From Streptomyces sp. B21-105 (GTDB lineage Bacteria; Actinomycetota; Actinomycetes; Streptomycetales; Streptomycetaceae), in contig NZ_JARUMJ010000001.1 of assembly GCF_036898465.1 (NCBI RefSeq), positions 2,604,001-2,668,000 of the forward strand: a stretch of 64,000 bases of DNA, read 5' to 3'. The notes below the pieces were generated by a model, which ran no database searches, had not been told where the DNA came from, and saw only the letters and a list, made by a program, of their open reading frames with translations. Shown here piece after piece: positions 16,699 through 25,921 of this stretch. Within the stretch, counting starts at the first letter, position 1. Each line of letters begins with the position of its first letter. The translations under genes and the position numbers were made by a program.

Positions 16699-17292
16699 TT
16701 ACAGCGCGCCCTTCGTGGAGGGGAGGATGCCGGCCGCGCGCGGGTCGCGTTCGGAGGCGTAGCGCAGGGCCCGGGCGAGCGCCTTGAACTGGCACTCCAC
16801 GATGTGGTGCGCGTTGCGCCCGTAGGGCACGTGCACGTGCAGCGCGATCTGCGCCTGGGCGACGAAGGACTCCAGGATGTGCCGGGTCATCGTCGTGTCG
16901 TACTCGCCGATCATCGGCGCCATCTTCTCGGGCTCGGTGTGCACGAGGTAGGGGCGGCCGGAGAGGTCGACGGTGACCTGGGCGAGGGATTCGTCCAGCG
17001 GGACCGTGCAGTTGCCGAAGCGGTAGATACCCACCTTGTCCCCGAGGGCCTGCTTGAAGGCGGCGCCCAGCGCGAGGGCGGTGTCCTCGATGGTGTGGTG
17101 CGAGTCGATGTGCAGGTCGCCGTCGGTCTTCACGGTCAGGTCGAACAGCCCGTGTCGTCCGAGCTGGTCGAGCATGTGGTCGTAGAAGCCGACGCCGGTC
17201 GACACGTCGACCTTGCCGGAGCCGTCGAGGTTGATCTCGACGAGGACCGAGGTCTCCTTCGTCGTGCGCTCTATGCGTCCCACGCGGTTCAT
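16699..17292 (-). CDS. hisB: Imidazoleglycerol-phosphate dehydratase
   Basis: Dehydrates imidazole glycerol phosphate to imidazole acetol phosphate. 197 residues, the mono-functional form without a histidinol-phosphatase domain. Metal-binding motifs DSHHTIED (63-70) and NAHHIVE (160-166) are intact. The ATG at 17292 overlaps the hisC stop by 4 bases. Histidinol phosphatase is not in this operon. Confidence 0.97.
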   Translation of the reverse strand: MNRVGRIERTTKETSVLVEINLDGSGKVDVSTGVGFYDHMLDQLGRHGLFDLTVKTDGDLHIDSHHTIEDTALALGAAFKQALGDKVGIYRFGNCTVPLDESLAQVTVDLSGRPYLVHTEPEKMAPMIGEYDTTMTRHILESFVAQAQIALHVHVPYGRNAHHIVECQFKALARALRYASERDPRAAGILPSTKGAL

Positions 17293-18398
17293 GCGCTCTG
17301 CTCCTTCTTCAGTTCACGGACCGCGTCGAGGAACGCGTCGTTCTCTTCGGGGGTTCCGGCGGTGACCCGCAGCCAGCCGGGCACCCCGTTGTCCCGGACC
17401 AGGACGCCCCGGTCGAGGATCTGCCGCCACACCGCGTGGGCGTCGTCGAACCGCCCGAACTGCACGAAGTTGGCGTCGGACGGCGTGACCTCGTAGCCGG
17501 CCGCGAGCAGTTCGCCGACCAGGCGGTCCCGCTCCGACTTCAGCTGCTCAACGTACTTCAGCAGGGTGTCGGTGTGTTCCAGGGCGGCCAGCGCGGTCGC
17601 CTGCGTGACGGCCGACAGGTGGTACGGCAGCCGCACCAGCTGGACCGCGTCCACCACCGCGGGGTGCGCGGCGAGGTAGCCGAGGCGCAGGCCCGCCGCG
17701 CCGAAGGCCTTCGACATCGTGCGCGACACCACGAGGTGGGGCCGGCCCTCGATCAGGGGCAGCAGCGAGTCGCCGTGGCTGAACTCGATGTACGCCTCGT
17801 CGACCACGACGATCGACGGCTTCGCGGCCTGGGCGGCCTCGTACAGCGCGAGGACCGTCTCGGCCTGGACCGCGGTGCCGGTGGGGTTGTTGGGGGTGGT
17901 GACGAAGACGACGTCGGGGCGGTGCTCGGCGATGGCCTTCTCGGCGGCCGCGAGGTCGACGGTGAAGTCGGCGCCTCGCGGCCCGGAGATCCATCCGGTC
18001 CCGGTGCCGCGGGCGATGAGCCCGTGCATCGAGTACGACGGCTCGAAGCCGATCGCGGTGCGGCCGGGTCCGCCGAAGGTCTGCAGCAGCTGCTGGAGGA
18101 CCTCGTTGGAGCCGTTGGCGGCCCACACGTTGGCCGGGGCGACCTCGTGCCCCGTCGTGTCCGTGAGGTACTTCGCCAGCTGCGTCCGCAGCTCCACGGC
18201 GTCGCGGTCCGGGTAACGGTTGAGTTCGCGGGCCGCGTCACGCACCCGCTCGGCGATCCGCTCGACCAGCGGCTCGGGCAGCGGGTAGGGGTTCTCGTTC
18301 GTGTTCAGCCGTACGGGGACGTCCAGCTGGGGCGCGCCGTAGGGGGACTTGCCGCGCAGCTCGTCCCGTACGGGGAGATCGTCGATTCCGAAGCTCAC
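17289..18398 (-). CDS. hisC: Histidinol-phosphate aminotransferase
   Basis: PLP enzyme that converts imidazole acetol phosphate and glutamate to histidinol phosphate. 369 residues from a GTG at 18398 that overlaps the hisD stop (GTGA); an ATG 7 codons earlier is possible. Motifs: [11 protein letters not shown] (31-41), [28 protein letters not shown] Lys230 in [17 protein letters not shown], and [10 protein letters not shown] near the end with the phosphate-binding Arg. The frame continues far upstream only as a shadow of hisD. Confidence 0.96.
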   Translation of the reverse strand: MSFGIDDLPVRDELRGKSPYGAPQLDVPVRLNTNENPYPLPEPLVERIAERVRDAARELNRYPDRDAVELRTQLAKYLTDTTGHEVAPANVWAANGSNEVLQQLLQTFGGPGRTAIGFEPSYSMHGLIARGTGTGWISGPRGADFTVDLAAAEKAIAEHRPDVVFVTTPNNPTGTAVQAETVLALYEAAQAAKPSIVVVDEAYIEFSHGDSLLPLIEGRPHLVVSRTMSKAFGAAGLRLGYLAAHPAVVDAVQLVRLPYHLSAVTQATALAALEHTDTLLKYVEQLKSERDRLVGELLAAGYEVTPSDANFVQFGRFDDAHAVWRQILDRGVLVRDNGVPGWLRVTAGTPEENDAFLDAVRELKKEQSA

Positions 18399-19720
18399 TT
18401 GCTCGTCGGTACCTTCCATGCGAACCGCGCCTTGATCGCCGCCCCGTGGGCGGGCAGGTCCTCCGCCTCCGCCAGGGTCACCACGTGGTGGGCGACCTCG
18501 GCGAGCGCGTCGCGCGTGTAGTCCACGATGTGGATGCCGCGGAGGAAGGACTGCACGGACAGCCCGGAGGAGTGGCAGGCGCAGCCACCCGTCGGGAGCA
18601 CGTGGTTGGAGCCGGCCGCGTAGTCGCCGAGCGAGACCGGCGCCCAGGGCCCGACGAAGATCGCGCCCGCGTTCCGCACCCGGTCGGCCACGGCGGCGGA
18701 GTCCGCCGTCTGGATCTCCAGGTGCTCCGCGCCGTAGGCGTCGACCACCCGCAGGCCCTCGTCGACGCCGTCGACCAGCACGATCGCGGACTGCCGGCCG
18801 GCGAGCGCCGGGACGATCCGGTCCTCGACGTGCTTGGTGGCCGCGACCTGCGGTTCCAGCTCCTTGGCGACCGCGTCCGCCAGCTCGACGGAGTCGGTGA
18901 CCAGGACGGCGGCGGCCAGCGGGTCGTGCTCGGCCTGGCTGATCAGATCGGCGGCGACGTGCACGGGGTCGGCCGTGGCGTCGGCGAGGACGGCGATCTC
19001 GGTCGGCCCCGCCTCGGCGTCGATGCCGATCTTGCCGGCGAAGTAGCGCTTGGCGGCGGCGACCCAGATGTTGCCGGGGCCGGTGACCATGTTCGCGGGC
19101 GCGCAGGACTCGGTGCCGTGCGCGAACATCGCGACGGCGGTCGCGCCACCGGCCGCGTACACCTCGTCGACGCCGAGCAGGGCGCAGGCGGCGAGGATCG
19201 TCGGGTGGGGCAGTCCGCCGAACTCGGCCTGGGCGGGCGAGGCCAGGGCGATGGACTCGACGCCCGCCTCCTGCGCGGGCACCACGTTCATCACCACGGA
19301 GGACGGGTAGACCGAGCGGCCGCCGGGCGCGTACAGCCCGACCCGGTCGACGGGAACCCACTTCTCGGTCACGGTGCCGCCGGGCACGACCTGGGTGGTG
19401 TGGGTCGTACGGCGCTGCTCGCGGTGGACGAGACGGGCGCGGCGGATGGACTCCTCCAGGGCCGCGCGAACCGCCGGGTCGAGCCCGTCCAGCGCGTCGG
19501 CGATCGCCCGGGCGGGGACCCGTACGGATTCCAGCCGCACCCCGTCGAACCTCTCAGCGAAGTCGATCAGCGCCGCGTCGCCCCGATGATGCACGGCCTC
19601 GCAGATCGGACGCACCTTCTCGAGGGCGGCCGAGACGTCGAAGTCGGCTCGGGGCAGCAGGTCGCGCAGGGCGGGTCCCTCGGGAAGGGCGTCGCCGCGC
19701 AGATCGATTCGGGAGATCAC
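18395..19720 (-). CDS. hisD: Histidinol dehydrogenase
   Basis: Zn2+- and NAD-dependent enzyme that oxidises histidinol to histidine in two steps. 441 residues from a GTG at 19720 ([10 protein letters not shown]) with GAGAGAA upstream; longer frames extend into the promoter region. Motifs: [50 protein letters not shown] (zinc ligands), [10 protein letters not shown] and [11 protein letters not shown]. It is the first gene of the his operon. Confidence 0.97.
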   Translation of the reverse strand: MISRIDLRGDALPEGPALRDLLPRADFDVSAALEKVRPICEAVHHRGDAALIDFAERFDGVRLESVRVPARAIADALDGLDPAVRAALEESIRRARLVHREQRRTTHTTQVVPGGTVTEKWVPVDRVGLYAPGGRSVYPSSVVMNVVPAQEAGVESIALASPAQAEFGGLPHPTILAACALLGVDEVYAAGGATAVAMFAHGTESCAPANMVTGPGNIWVAAAKRYFAGKIGIDAEAGPTEIAVLADATADPVHVAADLISQAEHDPLAAAVLVTDSVELADAVAKELEPQVAATKHVEDRIVPALAGRQSAIVLVDGVDEGLRVVDAYGAEHLEIQTADSAAVADRVRNAGAIFVGPWAPVSLGDYAAGSNHVLPTGGCACHSSGLSVQSFLRGIHIVDYTRDALAEVAHHVVTLAEAEDLPAHGAAIKARFAWKVPTSK

Positions 19721-19761
19721 GCGGTCAATTCTCTCAGACCGGGATCGGGCGTCGTCCGCGC

Positions 19762-19778
19762 GTATCAATGGCTGATAC
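19762..19778. promoter_or_regulatory. Small palindrome upstream of hisD
   Basis: gtatca (19762-19767) and tgatac (19773-19778) form a 6-bp inverted repeat with a 5-base centre, about 42-58 bases before the hisD GTG and in the gap to the divergent gene at 19886. It could be an operator for the his operon; no strong -35/-10 pair could be fixed. Confidence 0.3.
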
Positions 19779-19885
19779 AGACCGTGGCCGGAACTCGGAA
19801 GATCGCCTTCACGTTGGGTGTTCGGGGGGTCACTCAGCGGGCAGAACAGCCGTGCGAAACCGATGAGTGACGGAGGGGGTGACGG

Positions 19886-21460
19886 GTGACAGCGGTGACC
19901 GACGGCGCGGGCGATCTGCCGGACGACCTGACCGCGGCCGAGGCGGGCATGTGGCAGGCCTTCCGCAACGGCAGTGTGTACGACCTGAGCAGCGGCGACA
20001 CGGTCGTCGACGATCCGCACGGCGGCCATCCGTGGGGCGGGGCGCGGACCGTGCGGGCCCGGATCGTCGCCTGGCTGCTGCTGGACGGGCCGCCGGCGCT
20101 GGCCGGTCGGGTGGCCTCGATGAAGCTGGCCGGTGTGCAGATCAGCGGCTCGCTGGATCTAGCGGGCGGCACCGTGGTGCCGTACGTGGAGATGAAGCGC
20201 TGCCGCTTCGAGCGGGACGTGCTGCTGCCCGAGGCCAGGTTCACGACCGTGCGGCTGGTGGACTGCTCGGTGCCGCGCCTGGAGGCGGCGCGGGTGCACA
20301 CCGAGGGCGATCTGCACCTCCCGCGCTGCCGCTTCCACAACGGCGTGCGGCTCACCGACGCGCACATCGGCACGGACCTGATGCTGAACCAGGCGATCGT
20401 CCACCGGGACCGCACCGGCCGCTCGATCGCCGCCGACGGCATGACGGTCGGCCAGGACCTCCAGGCCGAACTCCTCGAGTCGCACGGTGAGCTGAGCCTG
20501 CGCAGCGCCAAGATCGGCGTGTCGCTGAGCCTGCGCGGGGCGCGGCTGGTCAACCCGTACACGCGGCTCGCGCTGAACGCGCCCCAGCTGACCGTGGAGC
20601 GTTCGCTGTACCTCACCCCGGCCGGCGTCGGCGGCCAGGCGCTGAGCGGTGTCACCCCGGCCCGCGGGACGCGCATCCAGCGTTTCGAGTGCCGGGGCGG
20701 GATACGTCTGGACGACGGCCGGTTCGGGGACGCGGTGGACCTGGAGCGGGCCCGGTTCGTCCTCACGGACGAGCAGGAGCTGTCGCTGCGCCGGGTGCAG
20801 ACGCCCGAGCTGCGCTTCCTGGGCGAGCAGCCGCTGCGCGGCAAGGTGGTCCTGTCCGGCGCCCGGGTGATCAACCTGGTGGACCGGGCGAGCGCCTGGC
20901 CGGGTCCCGGCGCTCTGCACATGGGTGGCTTCGCGTACGAGAACCTGGTGCCGCAGGGGCCGTTCCCGCTGGCCGAGCGGTTGCGCTGGGTGGCCGCGGC
21001 GACCGCCGAATACGCCCCGGAGCCGTACGAGCGGCTGGCGGCCGTGCTGCGGACCGGCGGGGAGGACGAGGACGCGCGCGAGGTCCTGCTGGCCAAGCAG
21101 CGCCGTCGCCGCGAGACGCTGCCGCCGGCCGCGAAGCTCTGGGGCTACGCGCAGGACTGGACGGTCGCCTACGGGTACCGGCCGGGCCGCGCCGCGGTGT
21201 GGATGGCGGTGCTGTGGGCGGCGAGTTCGCTGGCCTTCGCGTACGCCGCGCACCCGCCCGTCGACCGGCAGGGGCACCCGCCCTGGAACCCGGCCCTGTT
21301 CGCCCTCGACCTGCTGCTGCCGGTCATCGACCTGGGGCAGGTCGGCCAGTGGCAGTTGAGCGGCGGCTGGCAGTGGCTGTCGACGGCGTTGGTCCTGCTC
21401 GGCTGGATCCTGGCGACGGCCGTGGCGGCGGGCGCGACGAGGCTGCTGCGCCGGAGCTGA
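19886..21460 (+). CDS. Beta-helix (pentapeptide-like) membrane protein of unknown function
   Basis: 524 residues from a GTG with GGAGGGGG upstream. After a charged N-terminus, residues ~75-345 contain repeated hydrophobic-polar blocks ([77 protein letters not shown]) that look like right-handed beta-helix turns as in pentapeptide proteins. The C-terminus has about three membrane helices (~430-450, ~468-485, ~500-517). Proteins of this type are sometimes labelled oxidoreductases, but no nucleotide-binding motif is visible, so I do not support that name. It diverges from hisD. Confidence 0.7.
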   Translation: MTAVTDGAGDLPDDLTAAEAGMWQAFRNGSVYDLSSGDTVVDDPHGGHPWGGARTVRARIVAWLLLDGPPALAGRVASMKLAGVQISGSLDLAGGTVVPYVEMKRCRFERDVLLPEARFTTVRLVDCSVPRLEAARVHTEGDLHLPRCRFHNGVRLTDAHIGTDLMLNQAIVHRDRTGRSIAADGMTVGQDLQAELLESHGELSLRSAKIGVSLSLRGARLVNPYTRLALNAPQLTVERSLYLTPAGVGGQALSGVTPARGTRIQRFECRGGIRLDDGRFGDAVDLERARFVLTDEQELSLRRVQTPELRFLGEQPLRGKVVLSGARVINLVDRASAWPGPGALHMGGFAYENLVPQGPFPLAERLRWVAAATAEYAPEPYERLAAVLRTGGEDEDAREVLLAKQRRRRETLPPAAKLWGYAQDWTVAYGYRPGRAAVWMAVLWAASSLAFAYAAHPPVDRQGHPPWNPALFALDLLLPVIDLGQVGQWQLSGGWQWLSTALVLLGWILATAVAAGATRLLRRS

Positions 21461-21652
21461 GGGGATCGCGCGGCTGGGGGATCGCCGTGCTGAGGGAGGG
21501 TTTGAGGGGGTGCGGGTTTGAGGGGTGCGCGCCGGGAAAAGTTGTTGAACGCTCACCTTTACCATCCCTTGACCGGGAGGCGTACAACTTTCCACAGGTT
21601 GCGTGAAGCCTCTGGCGCAATCTGAAGCCGCGGCTTTTCAATAGTCGGCACC

Positions 21653-22681
21653 ATGGCTCTGCTGCCCCCGTTCATCCGCGCCTCCCGCAGTTCCCGGCCG
21701 GCACGGAATGCCCCCCACAGCGCCGCCGGGCTCCCCGCCGACGACGAGGTGCTCCTCGACGTGCCCGACGACCGGCTCGGGCCCGCGCTGGTCGCCGCCG
21801 GCCTCGGCGCTTACGCGCCGGCCGCCGAACTGCTCGCCCACACCCGGGAACGGGCCGAGTGGGAGTACCGCGACCGGTACGCGACGCGGCTCGCGGCCTT
21901 CGCCCACTCCCGCCCGGAGTGGTTCGAGGACTGGCGCGCCGCCGCCCCGCGCGACCCCGACGTGCTGCTCGTCTCCGCCCAGCTCGCCGTGACGCGGGTC
22001 TGGCGGTCGCCGGCCCGGGCCGAGCTGCTGCGCGAGGTGAGTCCGCTGATCACCGCCGCCGCGCAGAGCGACGTCCGCGACCCGGTGCCGTGGCGGATAG
22101 CCCTGGACCACGCCCGCGGTTCCCGGGCCGGGCACAAGTACTTCGGCGAGCTGTGGGCGGCCGCGGTGCGCCGCGCCCCGCACCACTACGGCTGCCATGT
22201 CGCCGCCAAGCGCTATCTGGCCGAGTCGTGGCACGGCTCCCACCACGAGTGCTTCGACTTCGCCGACCGGGCCGCGCAGGACGCGCCGGCCGGCGCCCTC
22301 GTCCAGGCACTGCCGGCCCGGGCGGCCTTCGCCTACCTCACCGACGGCTGCGGCCCCGAGGTGCCGCGCGAGCGGCTGGACGCGGCCGCCGACCGCGCGG
22401 TCGCGCTCTCCGCGCGTTTCCCGGCCGCCGACCCGTGGCCGGCCGAGATCCGCAACGTGCTGACGTACGTCCTGGTCCGCCTGGACCGCCGCGACGACGC
22501 CCTCGCCCAGCTGCGGCTGATCGGCCCGTACGCGACGTCCTTCCCCTGGGGGCGGCTGTCGGACGACCCGCTCGGCCACTTCCTGGCCGTGCGCGAGGAC
22601 GTCCGCTCGGGCCCGTCCGGCAGCCCGCCCTGGCGACCGGGGAACGGGCACGGCGAACGAGCCCGTCCACTGGACCATTAG
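21653..22681 (+). CDS. Helical (TPR-like) protein of unknown function
   Basis: 342 residues, unrecognised beyond its composition. It is rich in Ala, Arg and Trp and seems to be all-helical, with paired-helix blocks (RLAAFAHSRPEWFEDWRAA, VPWRIALDHARG, RVALSARFP, NVLTYVLVRLDRRDDALAQLRLI) that resemble TPR units. No signal peptide or membrane helix. AATAGT lies 7 bases before the ATG with no ribosome-binding site, suggesting a leaderless mRNA. It ends 11 bases before the LON-domain gene. An 8-bp inverted repeat with arms at 21538-21545 and 21584-21591 lies in the 192-bp upstream gap. Confidence 0.6.
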   Translation: MALLPPFIRASRSSRPARNAPHSAAGLPADDEVLLDVPDDRLGPALVAAGLGAYAPAAELLAHTRERAEWEYRDRYATRLAAFAHSRPEWFEDWRAAAPRDPDVLLVSAQLAVTRVWRSPARAELLREVSPLITAAAQSDVRDPVPWRIALDHARGSRAGHKYFGELWAAAVRRAPHHYGCHVAAKRYLAESWHGSHHECFDFADRAAQDAPAGALVQALPARAAFAYLTDGCGPEVPRERLDAAADRAVALSARFPAADPWPAEIRNVLTYVLVRLDRRDDALAQLRLIGPYATSFPWGRLSDDPLGHFLAVREDVRSGPSGSPPWRPGNGHGERARPLDH

Positions 22682-22692
22682 GCTTCTGCGTC

Positions 22693-23433
22693 GTGACCAC
22701 CGTCCGTCTGCCGCTCTTCCCGCTGAACTCGGTGTTGTTCCCGGGACTCGTGCTCCCGCTCAACGTCTTCGAGGAGCGTTATCGCGCCATGATGCGCGAT
22801 CTTCTGAAGACTCCCGAGGACGAATCGCGCCGGTTCGCCGTCGTGGCCATCCGTGACGGCCACGAGGTGGCCCCCAGCGCCAAGGGGCTCCCCGACCGGA
22901 CGGGGGTGACCGAGCGCGGCCCGGCCGCCGGTTTCGGCGAGGACCCCGCGAAGACGTTCCACGGCGTGGGCTGCGTGGCCGACGCCGCGACGATCCGCGA
23001 GCGCGCCGACGGCACCTTCGAGGTGCTGGCGACGGGCACGACCCGGGTCAAGCTGCTGTCGGTGGACGCGTCGGGCCCGTTCCTGACGGCGGAGCTCCAG
23101 GAGCTGCCGGAGGAACCGGGCGACGAGGCGGGCGCACTCGCCGAGGGCGTGCTGCGCGCCTTCCGCCAGTACCAGAAGCGGCTGGCGGGCGCCCGCGAGC
23201 GCTCGCTGACCACCGGCGCGGACCTGCCGGACGACCCCTCGGTGGTGTCGTACCTGGTGGCCGCGGCGATGATGCTGGACGTCCCGAGCAAGCAGCGCCT
23301 CCTTCAGGCCCCCGACACGGCGTCCCGGCTGCGGGACGAGCTGACCGTGCTGCGCGCCGAGACTGCCATCATCCGCAGCCTGCCCTCGCTGCCGGCGGCG
23401 GACCTGACCCGCGCCCCGACCAGTCTCAACTGA
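22693..23433 (+). CDS. LON N-terminal (substrate-binding) domain protein
   Basis: 246 residues from a GTG at 22693. The start TTVRLPLFPLNSVLFPGLVLPLNVFEERYR is the classical LON substrate-binding domain opening; LLQAPDTASRLRDELTVLRAE closes it. No AAA+ or protease domain follows, so it is a stand-alone LON domain whose role is unclear, perhaps binding substrates. It lies 7 bases upstream of the YbaK-like gene, so the two are likely co-transcribed. Confidence 0.88.
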   Translation: MTTVRLPLFPLNSVLFPGLVLPLNVFEERYRAMMRDLLKTPEDESRRFAVVAIRDGHEVAPSAKGLPDRTGVTERGPAAGFGEDPAKTFHGVGCVADAATIRERADGTFEVLATGTTRVKLLSVDASGPFLTAELQELPEEPGDEAGALAEGVLRAFRQYQKRLAGARERSLTTGADLPDDPSVVSYLVAAAMMLDVPSKQRLLQAPDTASRLRDELTVLRAETAIIRSLPSLPAADLTRAPTSLN

Positions 23434-23440
23434 GGGCCCC

Positions 23441-23944
23441 ATGGCGAAGAAGCCGAAGAAGCAGCAGCAGTCCGGCGGCACGCCCGCGACGGTGGCCCTG
23501 GCGGCGGCGGGCGTGGACTACACGGTCCACGCCTACGACCACGACCCGAGCCACCCCTCCTACGGCGAGGAGGCGGCCGAGGCGATGGGCGTCTCCCCCG
23601 ACCGCGTCTTCAAGACCCTGGTCGCGGACGTGGACGGAACCCTCACCGTGGCGGTGGTTCCCGTCGCGGGCTCCCTCGACCTGAAGGCCCTGGCCTCGGC
23701 GGTGGGCGGCAAGCGCGCGGCGATGGCCGACCCGGCGCTGGCCGAACGCACCACGGGCTACGTCCGCGGCGGCATCTCCCCGCTCGGCCAGCGCAAGAAG
23801 CTCCGCACGGTCCTGGACGACTCGGCGACGACGCACGCCACCATCTGCGTCTCGGCGGGCCGCAGAGGCCTGGAGGTCGAACTCTCCCCAGGAGACCTGA
23901 CCACCCAGACCGACGCCCTGCTGGCCCCCATCGCCCGCCCCTGA
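23441..23944 (+). CDS. ybaK: Cys-tRNA(Pro) deacylase, YbaK/EbsC type
   Basis: 167 residues. YbaK proteins hydrolyse Cys mischarged onto tRNA-Pro, in trans to ProRS. Lys58 in DRVFKTLV is the conserved lysine of the family, and GYVRGGISPLG (107-117) is the second signature. The N-terminus is a lysine-rich stretch (AKKPKKQQQ). It follows the LON-domain gene by 7 bases. Short GC-rich hairpins after the stop may end the transcript. Confidence 0.9.
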   Translation: MAKKPKKQQQSGGTPATVALAAAGVDYTVHAYDHDPSHPSYGEEAAEAMGVSPDRVFKTLVADVDGTLTVAVVPVAGSLDLKALASAVGGKRAAMADPALAERTTGYVRGGISPLGQRKKLRTVLDDSATTHATICVSAGRRGLEVELSPGDLTTQTDALLAPIARP

Positions 23945-23980
23945 CGAACGCCGCCCGGATTTCCAGCCCGTCCGGGGGTG

Positions 23981-24077
23981 CCCCCTATGGGGGAGTTCGA
24001 GGGCGAGGCCGTCCAAGCCGACGGGGGTCCGGGGGGCGGAGCCCCCTGGCAGGGTGCCCGCAGGGGCAGTGCCCCTG
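23981..24077. repeat. Cluster of short GC-rich hairpins after ybaK
   Basis: Three compact stems lie in the 202-bp gap between convergent genes: ccccc/ggggg at 23981-23993, gggggc/gccccc at 24032-24046 and caggggc/gcccctg at 24061-24077. Similar GC hairpins are common in Streptomyces intergenic DNA and may act as terminators. Confidence 0.5.
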
Positions 24078-24146
24078 GACACGGGAAGGGAAGGGAAGGC
24101 GGGGGCGGGGGCGAAGAAACCGCCCCCGCCGCCCCGACGAACCCCC

Positions 24147-24866
24147 CTACGCCATCGGCGCCCCGTACCCGTCCTTGGACCCCGCCCCGTACGGCGGGAA
24201 CGGCTCGGGATCCCGGGGCCCGAACAACGCCGTGAGCCCCAGATGCACCAGCATCGCGGCCAGCGACCACGCCAGCAGCGCCCCCTTCGCCCCGAGCCGC
24301 AACGGCGCCGAGAACGTGACGCCCTTGCCGGCGGCCTGCGCGTGCGCGATGACATCGGAGTCGGGCCCCAGCCACACCCCCAGCCGCCAGGCCAGCAGCG
24401 AGCCGAGCAGGCCGCCCAGACCCAGCGCCACCACCAGGGGCACTCCCCCGCGCCGCCGCCACAGGAAGACCGCCGCCGCGCTCACGGCGCCGCAGGCCAG
24501 GGCCAGCAGAGTGAACGTGCCGTCCACCCCGATCGCCTGCTCCCCCTCGGTGTCCTTGAAGTAGACGACCCAGCTGCCGTCCGACAGCTCGCCGACGAGC
24601 GGAACCCGCGGCGCCAGCCACACCCACAGCAGCCCCAGCAGCACCCCTGCGAGGGCGGTACCCGCCGTGATCACGGCGGCTTCCCGCAGTTCGGTCTTCA
24701 TCCCGGGCCCGTCCTGTCCGTACGCGCCGTCGTGGGGCGCGGTGGCCACCCCCGCGTACCCTCCGGGCGGCGGGGGCCAGGCCGCGTACCCGGACGGCTC
24801 GTGCCCGGACGGTTCGTGCCCGGACGGTTCGTGCGGCGGCGGAGGCGGAGTCAGCGGTGCGGTCAC
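24147..24866 (-). CDS. DUF2567 membrane protein
   Basis: 239 residues from a GTG at 24866. A Pro/Gly/Tyr-rich cytoplasmic head (1-55) holds three tandem copies of HEPSG, encoded by 15-bp repeats at about 24798-24840. Four hydrophobic helices follow (about 64-86, 116-136, 143-160 and 195-215). It matches the actinobacterial DUF2567 family, whose function is unknown. It lies 34 bases downstream of an ABC exporter permease gene and may be co-transcribed with it. Confidence 0.75.
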   Translation of the reverse strand: MTAPLTPPPPPHEPSGHEPSGHEPSGYAAWPPPPGGYAGVATAPHDGAYGQDGPGMKTELREAAVITAGTALAGVLLGLLWVWLAPRVPLVGELSDGSWVVYFKDTEGEQAIGVDGTFTLLALACGAVSAAAVFLWRRRGGVPLVVALGLGGLLGSLLAWRLGVWLGPDSDVIAHAQAAGKGVTFSAPLRLGAKGALLAWSLAAMLVHLGLTALFGPRDPEPFPPYGAGSKDGYGAPMA

Positions 24867-24900
24867 ACCGACATCGTGCCAGGCGCACCCGCGCGGCGCG

Positions 24901-25725
24901 TCACCGGACGGCGGCCCGGCGGTACGCCCAGGTGGCGACGGCGAGCGAGACGACGCCCACGCCCGCGCACACGGCGAGGTCGCCGAGCACGAACGCCCAG
25001 TCGGGATGCGGCCCGAAGGTCCGGGCGAAGGCCTCGACCCCGTAGGTGGACGGGAGCAGGTCCCGGGCGAAGCGCACCGCCTCCGGCATCCGGTCCGGCG
25101 GCAGCACGCCCAGCAGCAGCGCCGCCGACATGCCCAACTGCCCCAGCACGGTGGCCAGCTCCGGCCGCGGCGCGAGCAGCCCGAAGGCCGCCCCGAGCCC
25201 GGACAGCGCGGCGCCCGCCAGCGGGATGACGGCCGCCAGCACCCACAGGTGGGTCAGCGGCAGCCCGAACAGCACACAGCCGAAGACCGCGGTGACCAGC
25301 GTCCCCGGCACCGTGAACGAGGCGTACGCCCCGGCGGCGCCCAGCACGACGGCGGCCGGCGGCACGGGCAGGGTCGCGTAGTGGTCCAGCCCCCCGCTCG
25401 CCCGCAGCTGGCCGAAGTACTGCGCGAGCAGGTTCAGCGCGACGAAGGCCACGACGAGCACCGCGGAGCCCGCCACCACGGCCTCCGCCTCGCTTCCGCC
25501 GTCCACCACGCCCCGCATCATGATCAGGATGCCGACCGACTGGAAGGTCGCCACGAACAGCAGCGGGATGCGCGCCACCCGCGCCCGGGACAGCTGCGCC
25601 CGGTACACGGCCACGAGCGACGGCCACAGCCGGGCACGCGGCGCGAGTTCGGCGGCCGCGGCGCGGGGCGTCTCGGTGACGGCCCGGGCGCCGCCCGGCA
25701 GAACCTCGGCGGGTACGACACTCAC
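24901..25725 (-). CDS. ABC-2 type exporter permease
   Basis: 274 residues from a GTG at 25725 with AAGAGGAGC 8 bases upstream; the open frame continues upstream only through repeats. About six hydrophobic segments are visible between residues 50 and 270, and YRAQLSRARVARIPLLF precedes the first, as in ABC-2 permeases. It is the membrane partner of the ATPase encoded at 25922-26941. The substrate is unknown. Confidence 0.8.
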   Translation of the reverse strand: MSVVPAEVLPGGARAVTETPRAAAAELAPRARLWPSLVAVYRAQLSRARVARIPLLFVATFQSVGILIMMRGVVDGGSEAEAVVAGSAVLVVAFVALNLLAQYFGQLRASGGLDHYATLPVPPAAVVLGAAGAYASFTVPGTLVTAVFGCVLFGLPLTHLWVLAAVIPLAGAALSGLGAAFGLLAPRPELATVLGQLGMSAALLLGVLPPDRMPEAVRFARDLLPSTYGVEAFARTFGPHPDWAFVLGDLAVCAGVGVVSLAVATWAYRRAAVR

Positions 25726-25805
25726 GTGGCGTTGCTCCTCTTCCCTACGGCTCTCATACCGTCCCATACGGACCCGTCGGCTCGCCCGCTCCCCCCGTCG
25801 CTCCA

Positions 25806-25865
25806 CACCTCGCAGCTCCGCACCTCGCAGCTCCGCACTCCGCGGCTCCGCACCTCCCAGTTCCG
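25806..25865. repeat. Four 15-bp tandem repeats between the ABC ATPase and permease genes
   Basis: Units cacctcgcagctccg (two perfect, two variant) run from 25806 to 25865 with a partial fifth. They lie in the 196-bp gap between two genes that would otherwise be expected to be adjacent. Confidence 0.75.
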
Positions 25866-25921
25866 CACCCCGCTGTGCCCCACTCCCGGCGTCCACGCCG
25901 CTCCCGTCGTCCACGCCGCGC

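Noticed and set aside
17289..19361. Frame that appears to fuse hisD-region sequence to hisC.
   Set aside because: The upstream part is an out-of-frame shadow of hisD; hisC starts with its own GTG overlapping the hisD stop.
21538..21591. 8-bp inverted repeat (aaagttgt/acaacttt) upstream of the gene at 21653 as an operator.
   Set aside because: Arms are 38 bases apart and not near a clear promoter; chance occurrence cannot be excluded.
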